Source of the DNA: Saccharothrix deserti
Lineage (GTDB): Bacteria > Actinomycetota > Actinomycetes > Mycobacteriales > Pseudonocardiaceae
Direction of reading: 5' to 3'
DNA: 64,000 bases
Assembly (NCBI RefSeq): GCF_009769385.1
Contig: NZ_VKAB01000018.1
Coordinates: 1-64,000 of the forward strand
The position numbers and the translations under genes are program-made. Shown here in pieces: positions 25,993-34,581 of the stretch; position 1 is the stretch's first letter, and the number at the start of each line of letters is the position of its first letter. Below the pieces are notes generated by a model. The model was not told the DNA's origin. It was given only the letters and a program-made list of their open reading frames with translations, and did not search any database.

Positions 25993-27134
25993 GTCGGCGC
26001 TCCCGCCGGTACCGGGCCGGGCCGCAGCGGCAGGCGGGCGCACACCCGGAAGCCGCCGTCCGGCTGCGGGCCCGTGGTCAGCGAACCGCCCAGCGCCTGG
26101 GCCCGTTCGCGCATGCCGAGGATCCCGTTGCCCGGCTCGCCGGGTGCGCCGGTGCCGTCGTCCTCGACCTCCACCAGCACGTCGTCGCGGTCGGGCCGGA
26201 CGCGGACCACCGCGGCGGTCGCGCCCGCGTGCCGGTTCACGTTGGTGAGCGCCTCCTGGACGATCCGGTACGCCGCCAGGTCGACCTCCGGCGGCAGCGG
26301 CCGGGTCTCGGCGAGCTCGATGCGGATCTCCAACCCGGACCGCCCGGCCGTCGTGACCAGGTCGCCGAGGCGGTTCAGGCCGGGCGCGGGCGCGGTCGGC
26401 GCCTCGCCCTCCTGCCGCAGTACGCCCAGCGTCGTGCGCAACTCGCGCAGCGTCTCCTTGCTGGTCTGCTTGATCGCGGTGAGCGCCTCCTCGGACCGGG
26501 TGGGGTCCGGGCGGTGCAGCGCGGCGCTGGCCTGCACGTTGATCAGCGAGAGGTGGTGGCCGAGCACGTCGTGCAGCTCGCGGGCGATGCGCAACCGCTC
26601 CTCGGTGGCCCGTCGCCGGGCCTCCTCCTCCATCCGCTGCTCGGCGGCGAGCGCGCGGGCCTGCGCTTCGGCGAGGTAGGCCCGGCGGTTGCGGGTCACG
26701 CCGACGATGACCGCGATGAGCCAACCGGCGTGCAGCAGCGTCGCCCCGTTCCCGGTGTTCCCGGTTCTGCTGTAGCCGTCCGCGACGGCGAAGGCGACCA
26801 CCGAGGCCAGACCGAGCCCGATGGCGACCGCGACGTGCCCCTCGTCGACGACGGTGTAGAGCGCCACGACGAACACCAGCATGATCGGACCGGGCTGCTG
26901 CAGCAACGCCCCGTACGCGCCGACGGCGGCCAGCGCCACCACGCCCACCGGCACCGGGTGGCGGCGGCGGACGTACAGCGCGCCGGAGGAGGCCAGCACG
27001 ACCGCCAGCGCCGCCCATTCAGCGGCGGTGTCGATGCCGCGCGACTGCACCACCAGGCCGACGAAGGCGACCAGGCCAACGGCGAGCACCAGGGCCGTGT
27101 CCGCCGTCCGGCCGCTCCATCGCCGCCTCGACAT
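25989..27134 (-). CDS. Sensor histidine kinase (HisKA_3 type)
   Basis: About 381 residues from ATG 27134. The N-terminal ~150 residues form four to six membrane helices with very short loops, so the stimulus is probably sensed in or near the membrane. The dimerisation and phosphorylation box is IARELHDVLGHHLSLI with the phospho-acceptor His. The HATPase_c domain shows E-A-L-T-N-V-N-R-H-A (N-box) and D-D-G-T-G with G-N-G-I-L-G-M-R-E-R. It is coupled to the response regulator by a 4-bp overlap. A longer in-frame start at 27284 would add a non-conserved 50-residue tail and is not favoured. Confidence 0.9.
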   Translation of the reverse strand: MSRRRWSGRTADTALVLAVGLVAFVGLVVQSRGIDTAAEWAALAVVLASSGALYVRRRHPVPVGVVALAAVGAYGALLQQPGPIMLVFVVALYTVVDEGHVAVAIGLGLASVVAFAVADGYSRTGNTGNGATLLHAGWLIAVIVGVTRNRRAYLAEAQARALAAEQRMEEEARRRATEERLRIARELHDVLGHHLSLINVQASAALHRPDPTRSEEALTAIKQTSKETLRELRTTLGVLRQEGEAPTAPAPGLNRLGDLVTTAGRSGLEIRIELAETRPLPPEVDLAAYRIVQEALTNVNRHAGATAAVVRVRPDRDDVLVEVEDDGTGAPGEPGNGILGMRERAQALGGSLTTGPQPDGGFRVCARLPLRPGPVPAGAPT

Positions 27135-27195
27135 GCGCCAAAGCCTAACCTCGCGCGCGGGTGAGCGGGAGGTCAGGCCGCGTTGGCCGGCCGCC

Positions 27196-27279
27196 GGCAC
27201 CAGCGGCGACCTGTCCCGCCTGACCGGGCGGTCCACCACGCCGATCGCCGACTCGATCACCCTCGCGCCGAAGGGCTGA
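27196..27279 (+). pseudogene. Possible C-terminal scrap of an SDR/NmrA-type oxidoreductase
   Basis: The plus strand encodes S-G-D-L-S-R-L-T-G-R-S-T-T-P-I-A-D-S-I before a stop at 27277-27279. This resembles the L-x-G-R-P-T-T-P-x-x-D-x-V tail found at the end of many NAD(P)H-binding NmrA/YtfG-type proteins. Nothing upstream in this frame continues the fold because the kinase gene occupies that DNA. The rest of the 27135-27495 gap shows no gene; the promoter of the following gene must lie there. Confidence 0.35.
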
Positions 27280-27495
27280 GGCACAGGTGGTCAACCAATC
27301 GACAAGTCCACAGTGGAGCGACACGGACGGTAGTCGACATGCCTCCGAAAGAGGTACGTACGGGCAAACCGCCGGAGAGCAGACGATCGGGGGTTCATCC
27401 CGGGCCGCCGATCCTCCTACCGTCGAACCTGATCGGAAAACCCTGTTCTCGGTCCACCTCGGCGGTCCGGGATTTCCGGTGAGGAGCGCACCACC

Positions 27496-28812
27496 ATGAG
27501 AATCCTGCGAATGGCGGGGCTGGCCGTGCTCACGGCCTCCGCGCTCGCGTTATCGATGACGAGCGCGTCCGCGCACGACCCCGACACACCCGAAGGGCAG
27601 GCGGCGGTCCGGACCTTCCTGGCCGACCACCTCCCGGCCGAGCGGCACGCCGTCGTCGGCACCGCGGCCGGCGTGCCGTGCGTGAACGGCAAGGCCGACA
27701 TCTACCCCTGCAAGAACGTCGACCTGCTCAGCGTCCTGCCGCTGTCCAGCATCGGCGGCGGCAACGGCAACGACATCTGGGGCTGGACCGACCCGTCCTC
27801 CGGCAAGGAGTACGCCATCGTCGGCCGCACCAACGGCACCGCGTTCGTCGACGTCAGCACGCCCACCTCGCCCAGGTACCTGGGCAACCTGCCGTCCAAC
27901 GGCGGCAGCAGCAGCTGGCGCGACATGAAGGTCTACAAGGACCACGCGTTCATCGTGGCCGACGCCATCGCCGGGCACGGGATGCAGGTGTTCGACCTGA
28001 CCCGGCTGCGCACGGTCACCACGCCGCAGACGTTCACGGCGGACGCGCTGTACCGGGAGTTCGGCCCGGCGCACAACATCGCCATCAACGAGGAGACGGG
28101 CTTCGCCTACGCGGTCGGTTCCAACACCTGCCGGGGCGGACCGCACATCGTCGACATCCGGACCCCGAAGTCCCCGACGCGGGCCGGGTGCGTCTCCCAG
28201 GACGGCTACACCCACGACACCCAGTGCGTCGTCTACCGCGGCCCGGACGCGGCGTACCGCGGCAAGGAGATCTGCTTCAACTCGAACGAGGACACGTTGA
28301 CCATCGTCGACGTGACCAACAAGACCACCCCGGTGCAGATCTCGCGCAAGGGCTACTCCGGCGCGCAGTACTCGCACCAGGGCTGGCTGACCGAGGACCA
28401 GCGGTACTTCCTGCTGGACGACGAACTGGACGAGTCGCGCGGCACCGACAAGCGCACCAAGACCTACATCTGGGACCTCGCCAACCTGGCCTCCCCGGTG
28501 CACACCGGGACCTACAGCTCGCCGGCCACCGCGATCGACCACAACCAGTACGTCAAAGACGGGTACTCCTACCAGGCCAACTACCAGGCGGGCCTGCGCG
28601 TCCTGGACGTCGGCAGGGTCTCCTCGGCGCAACTGACCGAGGTCGGGTACTTCGACATCTACCCCTCCGGTGACGCGGCGAGGTTCAACGGGGCGTGGAG
28701 CAACTACCCGTACTTCGCCAGCGGCATCGTCCTGGTCAACGGCATCGAGCAGGGCCTGGTCGTGGTCAAGCCCAACCTCGGCGCCGTCTCGCCGTCACCC
28801 GCTCCGAGGTGA
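27496..28812 (+). CDS. Secreted LVIVD-repeat (choice-of-anchor B) beta-propeller protein
   Basis: A 438-residue exported protein. Residues 1-26 form a signal peptide ending S-A-S-A. The mature protein contains propeller blades with LVIVD-like motifs: A-F-V-D-V-S-T-P-T-S-P-R-Y-L-G, H-I-V-D-I-R-T-P-K-S-P, L-T-I-V-D-V-T-N-K-T-T-P and L-R-V-L-D-V-G-R-V. Conserved polar residues in S-S-W-R-D-M-K-V and A-H-N-I-A-I-N-E are characteristic of the choice-of-anchor B family. Function is unknown; surface or extracellular location is expected. Start ATG 27496 is preceded by GAGGAG. A strong hairpin follows at 28849-28900. Confidence 0.8.
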   Translation: MRILRMAGLAVLTASALALSMTSASAHDPDTPEGQAAVRTFLADHLPAERHAVVGTAAGVPCVNGKADIYPCKNVDLLSVLPLSSIGGGNGNDIWGWTDPSSGKEYAIVGRTNGTAFVDVSTPTSPRYLGNLPSNGGSSSWRDMKVYKDHAFIVADAIAGHGMQVFDLTRLRTVTTPQTFTADALYREFGPAHNIAINEETGFAYAVGSNTCRGGPHIVDIRTPKSPTRAGCVSQDGYTHDTQCVVYRGPDAAYRGKEICFNSNEDTLTIVDVTNKTTPVQISRKGYSGAQYSHQGWLTEDQRYFLLDDELDESRGTDKRTKTYIWDLANLASPVHTGTYSSPATAIDHNQYVKDGYSYQANYQAGLRVLDVGRVSSAQLTEVGYFDIYPSGDAARFNGAWSNYPYFASGIVLVNGIEQGLVVVKPNLGAVSPSPAPR

Positions 28813-28848
28813 CCTGGTCCGCCCCGGACAGGTCGATGTCACGGAGAT

Positions 28849-28900
28849 GACCCCCGTGCGTGGTGGGCGACCGGCAGCGCCGCTCACCACGCATGGGGTC
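28849..28900 (+). terminator. Terminator hairpin after the LVIVD protein
   Basis: GACCCCCGTGCGTGGTG (28849-28865) pairs with CACCACGCATGGGGTC (28885-28900) with one bulged C and one G-T pair, loop of 19 bases. Confidence 0.6.
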
Positions 28901-28931
28901 CATCGCCGTCCAGTCGAGGTGAGGAGTGATG

Positions 28932-29810
28932 ATGCGCAACCTGCGGTTCACCGACTGGGTGTTCGTCGCGGTCGCGGCCGCGATGGTGGTGGTGGGGGCG
29001 CTGACGTTGTTCCGACCGTCGTCCGGCCCCGCGCACTCGGCGCACCAGCGCGTGGCGCCCGCGGACCTGGTGCCCGCCGCGCACAGCGACGGCCTGTCGG
29101 AGGCGGAGAGCGGTTACCGGTTCGAGCGGGTGACCACGCCGTCCACCCGCGGTCCCGCCGTGCCGGTCGCGTTCCGGATCCTCGGGCCGGACGGGCAGCC
29201 GGAAACCCTCTTCCTGGACAACCAGACCAAGCAGGTGCACTTCTTCGCCGTCCGCGACGACATGCACGTCTTCCAGCACGTGCACCCGACGCTGGTCGGC
29301 GACACGTGGCACACCACGCTCGCGCTGACCGACGGCGGCGCGTACCGGATGTTCGCCGAGTTCGTCCCGCTCGACACCAAGGACCCCCGGCACCCGGTGG
29401 TGCTCGGTGTGCCGTTCAGCGTGCCCGGTGACACCACGCTGGTGCCGGTCCCCGCACCCGCCGCCGAGGCGGTGACCGACACCGGGTTCACGGTGACGCG
29501 GGTGGACGAGCCCGCCCAGCCCACGCCGATGCGCCCGCAGACGCTGCGGTTCGCCATCCGCACCCCCGACGGCGCCCCGGTCCGCGCACTCGACCCGCAC
29601 CTGGGCGCCTACGGACACATGACCGGGTTCCACACCATGCTGCTGTCGGCCACCCACCTGCACCCGGTCGAACCGCTGGGCACGCCCCTGGTCAACGGAG
29701 AACTGAGCTTCCAGGCGGTGTTCGCCGACCGCGGCGAGTACCGGCTGTTCCTGGAATTCGCACACGGCGGGAAGACGCACACCGCCGCGGTCACCGTCGC
29801 CGTGACCTGA
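28932..29810 (+). CDS. Membrane-anchored protein with duplicated His-containing beta-domains
   Basis: About 292 residues. A single N-terminal membrane helix (about 8-28) is followed by an extracytoplasmic region with two similar beta-sandwich-like units. Unit one contains V-H-F-F-A-V-R-D-D-M-H-V-F-Q-H-V-H-P; unit two contains H-L-G-A-Y-G-H-M-T-G-F-H-T and H-L-H-P-V-E-P. The paired His-x-His-Pro motifs look like a metal-binding site and suggest an internal duplication. I do not recognise a characterised family; a copper- or heavy-metal-related role is a guess. Of the clustered GTG/ATG/ATG codons at 28926-28934, the last gives the best spacing to GAGGTGAGG. Confidence 0.6.
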   Translation: MRNLRFTDWVFVAVAAAMVVVGALTLFRPSSGPAHSAHQRVAPADLVPAAHSDGLSEAESGYRFERVTTPSTRGPAVPVAFRILGPDGQPETLFLDNQTKQVHFFAVRDDMHVFQHVHPTLVGDTWHTTLALTDGGAYRMFAEFVPLDTKDPRHPVVLGVPFSVPGDTTLVPVPAPAAEAVTDTGFTVTRVDEPAQPTPMRPQTLRFAIRTPDGAPVRALDPHLGAYGHMTGFHTMLLSATHLHPVEPLGTPLVNGELSFQAVFADRGEYRLFLEFAHGGKTHTAAVTVAVT

Positions 29811-30052
29811 TTCCTTCGACCTGCCGGGGACGGATTGGCGGCGAACCGAAGACGCCGGCGCGCCGCCTACGCCCCGGCGCCGAATGGCAGCTCCGGACGG
29901 CGACGCTGGAAGCGGCCTTTGAGGGACGCCTTTCGTGCGGTGTCAGCCGCCTGCCCAGGTCGCCTCGCAGCTACGACGTTCCTTGCTCCGGGACCCTAGT
30001 ACAGCCGGCTGTCGACGTCGTTCCGCTTGATCGGCCGCGCACAACCCGCAGT

Positions 30053-31312
30053 TCAGGCGGGCACCGGCACCCGCCGGCGAACCATCGTCGCCCCCAGCGC
30101 CACCCAGGCGACCAGCACGCCGCCGGTCATGGTCAGCGCCATCGCCGGGCCGTCGTTGCCCAGCACGCCGACGACCGGCGCGATCAGGGCGCCGATGCCG
30201 AACTGCGCGGCACCCAGCAGCGCGGCGGCGGTGCCGGCCGCCTCACCGTGGCGGGACAGCGCCAGCGCGGGCGCGTTCGGCAGCACGAGACCCACCGCGG
30301 CCAGCAGGAACAGCAACGGCACGAGGAAACCGGGCAGACCGCCGAAACCGGAAGTCGTGAACAGGATCAACACCGCGCCGAACGCCAGCGCGGCACCCAG
30401 CGCGCCGAACACGATCTGCCGCTCCGACCAGCGGTTCAGCAGCACCACGTTCACCTGCGACGCCCCGATCAGCGCCACCGCGCCGACCGCGAACACCAGC
30501 CCGAACTGCTGCTGGTCCAGCCCGTAGGTGTCCTGCAACACGAACGACGAGCCCGAGACGTACGAGAACAGCGCCGACATGCCGAGCGCGGCGACCAGCG
30601 ACAGCACCACGAACTGCCGGTCGGTCACCAGCGCCTTGTAGGTCCGCAGCACCGGTCGGAACGCGCTCGTCCTGCGCCGCTCCGGCGGCAACGTCTCCTT
30701 CAACAGGAAGATCGCGACCAGCATCAACGCCACGCCGAGCGCCGCGAGCACGGCGAACACGCCACGCCAGGAGCCGGTCAGCAGCACCGCCGCGCCGACC
30801 GACGGCGCGAGGATCGGCGCCGCACCCATCACGAGCATCAGCCGCGACAGGATCGTCGCCGCGGCACGGCCGGTGAACAAGTCGCGCACCACCGCCATGG
30901 CCACCACCATGGCCGCGGCCGCGCCGACCCCTTGCAGCGTGCGCAGCAGGCCGAGGACGACCACGTTCGGCGCCACCACGCACAGCACGGACGCGCCGAT
31001 GTGCACGGCCGTGCCGATGATCAGCGGCAGCCGCCGGCCGAAGGCGTCGGAGAGAGGGCCGATGACCAGTTGCCCCAGCCCGAGGCCGACGAGCGTGCCG
31101 GTGAGCGTCAGCTGCACGGCGGACTCGGACGCGCCGAGGTCCGCACCCAGTGCCGGCAACGCCGGCAAGTACATGTCGATCGTGAAGGGACCGAGAGCGA
31201 TGAGCGCACCCAGGACGAGGATGATCCGAATCCTGGCGGCTCCGGTCGGCGACTCTGCCAACTGCCCTGGACGGTCCGGTGTGGATGGACTGTGCAGAGT
31301 GGCCTGTTCCAT
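30053..31312 (-). CDS. Bcr/CflA-family MFS drug exporter
   Basis: About 419 residues with twelve hydrophobic segments. The MFS motif A reads G-P-L-S-D-A-F-G-R-R at the loop between helices 2 and 3, and motif D1/helix 1 is F-T-I-D-M-Y-L-P-A-L-P, diagnostic for the Bcr/CflA DHA1 group (bicyclomycin, chloramphenicol exporters). Start ATG 31312 is chosen over an upstream GTG at 31327; the RBS is weak (AGG close by). It faces the MerR-clamp gene with about 150 bases between them, so the divergent promoters could be co-regulated. The 29811-30052 gap before its stop holds no gene I can support. Confidence 0.85.
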   Translation of the reverse strand: MEQATLHSPSTPDRPGQLAESPTGAARIRIILVLGALIALGPFTIDMYLPALPALGADLGASESAVQLTLTGTLVGLGLGQLVIGPLSDAFGRRLPLIIGTAVHIGASVLCVVAPNVVVLGLLRTLQGVGAAAAMVVAMAVVRDLFTGRAAATILSRLMLVMGAAPILAPSVGAAVLLTGSWRGVFAVLAALGVALMLVAIFLLKETLPPERRRTSAFRPVLRTYKALVTDRQFVVLSLVAALGMSALFSYVSGSSFVLQDTYGLDQQQFGLVFAVGAVALIGASQVNVVLLNRWSERQIVFGALGAALAFGAVLILFTTSGFGGLPGFLVPLLFLLAAVGLVLPNAPALALSRHGEAAGTAAALLGAAQFGIGALIAPVVGVLGNDGPAMALTMTGGVLVAWVALGATMVRRRVPVPA

Positions 31313-31426
31313 ACCTGGCGCCAACACCCGACAAGCGGACCTTGTTCCGGTTCAGACGGTCACGTGATCCTCGACGCACCCACAGGAAGATCGGATCTCG
31401 TGACCCCGAGTCCGATCACCGCGGGG

Positions 31427-31457
31427 TTGACCTTCGAGTTACTTGAAGCCCGATGAT
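31427..31457 (+). promoter_or_regulatory. MerR-type 19-bp-spacer promoter with dyad, ahead of the MerR-clamp gene
   Basis: TTGACC (31427-31432) and GATGAT (31452-31457) are exactly 19 bases apart. The spacer carries the dyad CTTCGAGTTACTTGAAG, nearly symmetric about its centre. The expected transcription start (about 31463) coincides with the GTG start at 31464, so the mRNA is probably leaderless and the gene autoregulated. Confidence 0.7.
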
Positions 31458-31463
31458 GGGCGG

Positions 31464-32573
31464 GTGTCGAGATCCGGGCTGCTCACGATCGGCGTCTTCG
31501 CCCGTTCCAGCGGGTTGACCGCCAGTGCGCTGCGGTTCTACGCGGATTCGGGCATGTTGGAGCCGGCCAGTGTCGATCAGACGTCCGGGTACCGCTACTA
31601 CGCACCAGACCAGGTCGAACGCGCGGTGACGATTCGCCGCCTGCGCGAGATCGACATGCCCCTGGAGCGGATCGCCGAGGTCCTCGATGCGGGCGGCCGC
31701 GATGCTGCTCGGATCATCGACGACCACGTGGCGAGCCTGGCGCACCGAGCACACCAGGCGCGCGAAACGGCCGCGGCGATCAAGGCCGGACTGGGCTCGG
31801 CACCACAGTCCCCACCGGTGCGGGCGAACGGATCGGTGTTCACGACGGCGGTCGAGCAGATCCTCACCGCGACGACCCACGAGCCAGGTCTGCCCGTGCT
31901 CAACGGCGTGCGCGTCGAAGTGTCCGCCGACGGCATCGTGCTCACGGCAACCGATCGGTACCGGCTGTCGACCCGCACGCTGGTGTCGACGCGGCCCATC
32001 GAGACCGACTGGTCGGCAACGGTCCACGCCGACGATCTGCGACTGGCAATGCCGTGGACACGCCGTCAGCACGAACTGCGGCTGAGCACCCAACCCGGGA
32101 GTGTCCGCTTCCGAGGTGACGACGATGACGACGCGGCTGCGCGCGAGTGCCGAACCCTGGCGGAGCCCTTTCCCGATTACCGACTGGTGCTGGCATCTCT
32201 GCCTGACGTGCGCACCCGCGTCCTGATCTCCCGGAACGCGCTCGTGCGGAGCCTGGAAAGCCGGCAGCACCACCGAGTTCGGCTGCACGTATCCGATGCC
32301 GACTCGACCGTGACCGTCTCGTCGAAGGGGACCGCCGCCCTGCCGATCACCGCCGTGGTCACCGGCCCGGCAGTCGAGCTGGAATTCGCGGTCACCACCT
32401 TGTACCCGGCGATCAGCACAGCTGTCGGCCCGGACGTGATGCTCGACATCGCAAGAGCAGACCAACCGGTCGTCGTCCGTTCCGCCGACAACGGCGACCT
32501 CACGACCCTGACGATGCCCGTCCGACCTGAATCCCACCGCAGCCCCCGTGCACAGGAAGGCCCCGCCACATGA
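31464..32573 (+). CDS. MerR-type HTH regulator fused to a DNA sliding-clamp (DnaN)-like domain
   Basis: About 369 residues. Residues 1-100 form a MerR winged HTH and dimer helix (LLTIGVFARSSGLTASALRFY, then G-Y-R-Y-Y and R-R-L-R-E-I-D-M-P-L-E-R-I). From about 120 to 360 the protein follows the bacterial beta-clamp: LPVLNGVRVEVSADGIVLTATDRYRLSTR matches DnaN domain II, E-P-F-P-D-Y-R-L-V-L the inter-domain segment, and the C-terminal L-T-M-P-V-R the last strand of DnaN domain III. MerR proteins normally carry small effector domains; a clamp-like one could sense the replisome, DNA or a clamp-binding ligand. Start GTG 31464 fits the leaderless promoter. The stop overlaps the next gene by 4 bp (ATGA at 32570-32573). 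Confidence 0.78.
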   Translation: MSRSGLLTIGVFARSSGLTASALRFYADSGMLEPASVDQTSGYRYYAPDQVERAVTIRRLREIDMPLERIAEVLDAGGRDAARIIDDHVASLAHRAHQARETAAAIKAGLGSAPQSPPVRANGSVFTTAVEQILTATTHEPGLPVLNGVRVEVSADGIVLTATDRYRLSTRTLVSTRPIETDWSATVHADDLRLAMPWTRRQHELRLSTQPGSVRFRGDDDDDAAARECRTLAEPFPDYRLVLASLPDVRTRVLISRNALVRSLESRQHHRVRLHVSDADSTVTVSSKGTAALPITAVVTGPAVELEFAVTTLYPAISTAVGPDVMLDIARADQPVVVRSADNGDLTTLTMPVRPESHRSPRAQEGPAT

Positions 32574-33085
32574 CCTCCGCGACCACCGAATCCCCGGATC
32601 CCGTCATGACCGACATCGGCGCGGCCGTCACGCTCGCGCACACCGGTGACACCACCGCGGCGCGCACACGCCTACAAGACCTGTGGGATCGGATCGGCCC
32701 GGCGGGAGACCCCCTCCACCGCTGCACTCTTGCGCACTACATGGCCGACCTCTACGACGACCCGGCACAGGCCATCGTCTGGGACGTACGCGCTCTCGAC
32801 GCGGCAGCGGCCCTCACCGACGAACGCGTTCAACGCCACCACGGCACCCTGCGCATCGCCGGGTTCTACCCCTCGCTTCACCTCAACCTCGCCGACAACT
32901 TCCGCCGACTCGGATCGTTCGCAGCCGCACGCGACCACATCACCGCCGCGCAGCAGCATCAAGACGCTCTCGCGGACGACGGATACGGCACGCTCATCCG
33001 GCGAGCGATCAGCGAAGTCTCCGAGGCGATCAACCAGCGATCCACCGACAAACGCGCAAGCGCACCCGGGCCGGACGCCAACTGA
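32570..33085 (+). CDS. Helical-repeat (TPR-like) protein coupled to the MerR-clamp gene
   Basis: A 171-residue soluble, largely helical protein. The segment V-T-L-A-H-T-G-D-T-T-A-A-R-T-R-L-Q-D-L-W resembles a TPR helix pair, as do the later L-H-L-N-L-A-D-N-F-R-R-L-G-S-F-A-A-A and the following helix with A-Q-Q-H-Q-D-A-L. No catalytic motif is visible. The ATG at 32570 overlaps the upstream stop, so expression is tied to the MerR-clamp protein and a physical partnership is likely. Similar small proteins are annotated as hypothetical in actinomycetes. Confidence 0.65.
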   Translation: MTSATTESPDPVMTDIGAAVTLAHTGDTTAARTRLQDLWDRIGPAGDPLHRCTLAHYMADLYDDPAQAIVWDVRALDAAAALTDERVQRHHGTLRIAGFYPSLHLNLADNFRRLGSFAAARDHITAAQQHQDALADDGYGTLIRRAISEVSEAINQRSTDKRASAPGPDAN

Positions 33086-33127
33086 CACACCGGCACGGGG
33101 CTCAACCGGAAGATCGTCTGAGCGACG

Positions 33128-34246
33128 TCACGGCGCAACCTGCGGCCGGAGTTGGAGCAAGCCGCCCGGGGCGAGTTCGACCGGTGCTCCGAGCACGCCA
33201 CGCAGGTGCTCGGCGTCGTCGGTGGACGCGTGGCGCAGGCTCAACCGGTGGGCCCGCATCGCGGCCATGCGCAGCCACAGCAGCCTGCCCGTGCCGGGGT
33301 CCACCGACGGGAAGTACAGCAGGCGCAGGTCGTCCCGGTACTCCTCGTAGCCACTGATGCCCTCGTAGTCGTCGATGAGGTCACCGCACCCGTAGAGCAC
33401 GAGTTTGCCGTGGTAGACCTCGATCGGCCGGGGGTGGTGGGACGAATGCCCGTGCACGATGTCGACCCCGTTGTCGATGAGCCGGTGCGCGAAGTCGACG
33501 TGACTCGCCGGGACGTCGTAGCCCCAGTTCGACCCCCAGTGCAGGGAGGCCACCACGACGTCCCCCGGTTGCTTCACGTGACGTACCCGGCCGGCGATCC
33601 GCTCGGCGGTGGCGTCGGACAGGTCGGGCATGAACGCGACACCGGGCCGACCCCGGCCGGCGGCCCACTCGCGTGGGATACCGCTGGAGCCGGCGCCGAA
33701 CGAGAAGACGACGACCCGGGAGGCTCCGGTCCGGACGACCACCGGCCGTTCGGCCTCCTCCGCATCACGTCCCGCGCCGGCCGCCGCGATCCCCGCCGCG
33801 CGCAACGCGTCGACGGTGTCCGCGAGACCCCGGCGGCCGAAGTCGAGCACGTGGTTGTTGGCCAGGACGCAGGCGTCGAGCCGTGCGGCGGTCAGACAGC
33901 CGATGTTCTCCGGAACCATCCGGTAGTGCACCGCCTTCCCGTGGGCGACGTCGTCACTTCGCGTGACGGATGTCTCCAGGTTGACCACCCGCGCGTCGGG
34001 GGCGACGCGGTCCAACACCTGGAGGGCGTCTCCCCACGGCCAGGAGAAGTCAGCCGGTCGAGGGACCGGCCCGTTGACCGATTCCGCCAGCTCGACGTAA
34101 CGGCGGGCGTCCGTGACGTACCGCTCCCACAGCCGCGGGTCCCCCCGGTGCGGAAGGATCTGGTCGATACCGCGGCCGGTCATGACGTCCCCACCGAGGA
34201 ACAACGTCACCGGTCGGGGGTCTTGCGCAGCGTTCGCAGTGGCCAT
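33128..34246 (-). CDS. CapA-family metallophosphatase-like protein
   Basis: About 372 residues of the PGA_cap/CapA fold, related to calcineurin-like phosphoesterases and to poly-gamma-glutamate capsule proteins. Motifs seen: F-L-G-G-D-V-M-T-G-R-G near the start, V-V-N-L-E-T-S-V-T, C-V-L-A-N-N-H-V-L-D-F-G, V-A-S-L-H-W-G-S-N-W and I-V-H-G-H-S-S-H-H-P. These supply the metal ligands. No signal peptide is apparent from ATG 34246; the in-frame GTG at 34345 adds an unconserved tail. No capB/capC genes are nearby, so a capsule role is doubtful. Confidence 0.8.
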   Translation of the reverse strand: MATANAAQDPRPVTLFLGGDVMTGRGIDQILPHRGDPRLWERYVTDARRYVELAESVNGPVPRPADFSWPWGDALQVLDRVAPDARVVNLETSVTRSDDVAHGKAVHYRMVPENIGCLTAARLDACVLANNHVLDFGRRGLADTVDALRAAGIAAAGAGRDAEEAERPVVVRTGASRVVVFSFGAGSSGIPREWAAGRGRPGVAFMPDLSDATAERIAGRVRHVKQPGDVVVASLHWGSNWGYDVPASHVDFAHRLIDNGVDIVHGHSSHHPRPIEVYHGKLVLYGCGDLIDDYEGISGYEEYRDDLRLLYFPSVDPGTGRLLWLRMAAMRAHRLSLRHASTDDAEHLRGVLGAPVELAPGGLLQLRPQVAP

Positions 34247-34509
34247 GTGTCGATCACTTCTTCGGCCGACTCCCCCACTCGCGTACCCCGGAGGGGGGCC
34301 GTTACACAACAGGTTCCACCTGACGGCGAGTCGTACAGCCGCCACCCGCCGACCAGAGGTCCAGGCGCGACAGCCCGGCTCCCCGGGGCAGACTTCAGCA
34401 AGCGCACGAATAAGTCAGGCCACCGGGTAATACTTCGCATTCCGTGTGCATTTTGCGGGTTTGCTTATCTCACGCTCGTTGTTCACTGACGACGAAGTCA
34501 GCTCACTCA

Positions 34510-34541
34510 TTGACGTGAATCGGTTTTCGAACCGATGTAAA
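34510..34541 (+). promoter_or_regulatory. Putative promoter with palindrome ahead of the GrpB gene
   Basis: TTGACG (34510-34515) precedes ATCGGTT-TTCG-AACCGAT (34519-34536), a perfect 7-bp inverted repeat with a TTCG loop, then an A-rich GATGTAAAG. The palindrome sits between -35 and -10 and may be an operator, or a UUCG hairpin if transcribed. The remaining 34247-34509 gap shows no gene. Confidence 0.4.
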
Positions 34542-34581
34542 GGGATCGACACCCCGGTCGAACGCTGCTACGTTCCGACCG

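Noticed and set aside
33128..34246. Poly-gamma-glutamate capsule locus
   Set aside because: Only the CapA-like gene is present; capB and capC homologues are absent nearby.
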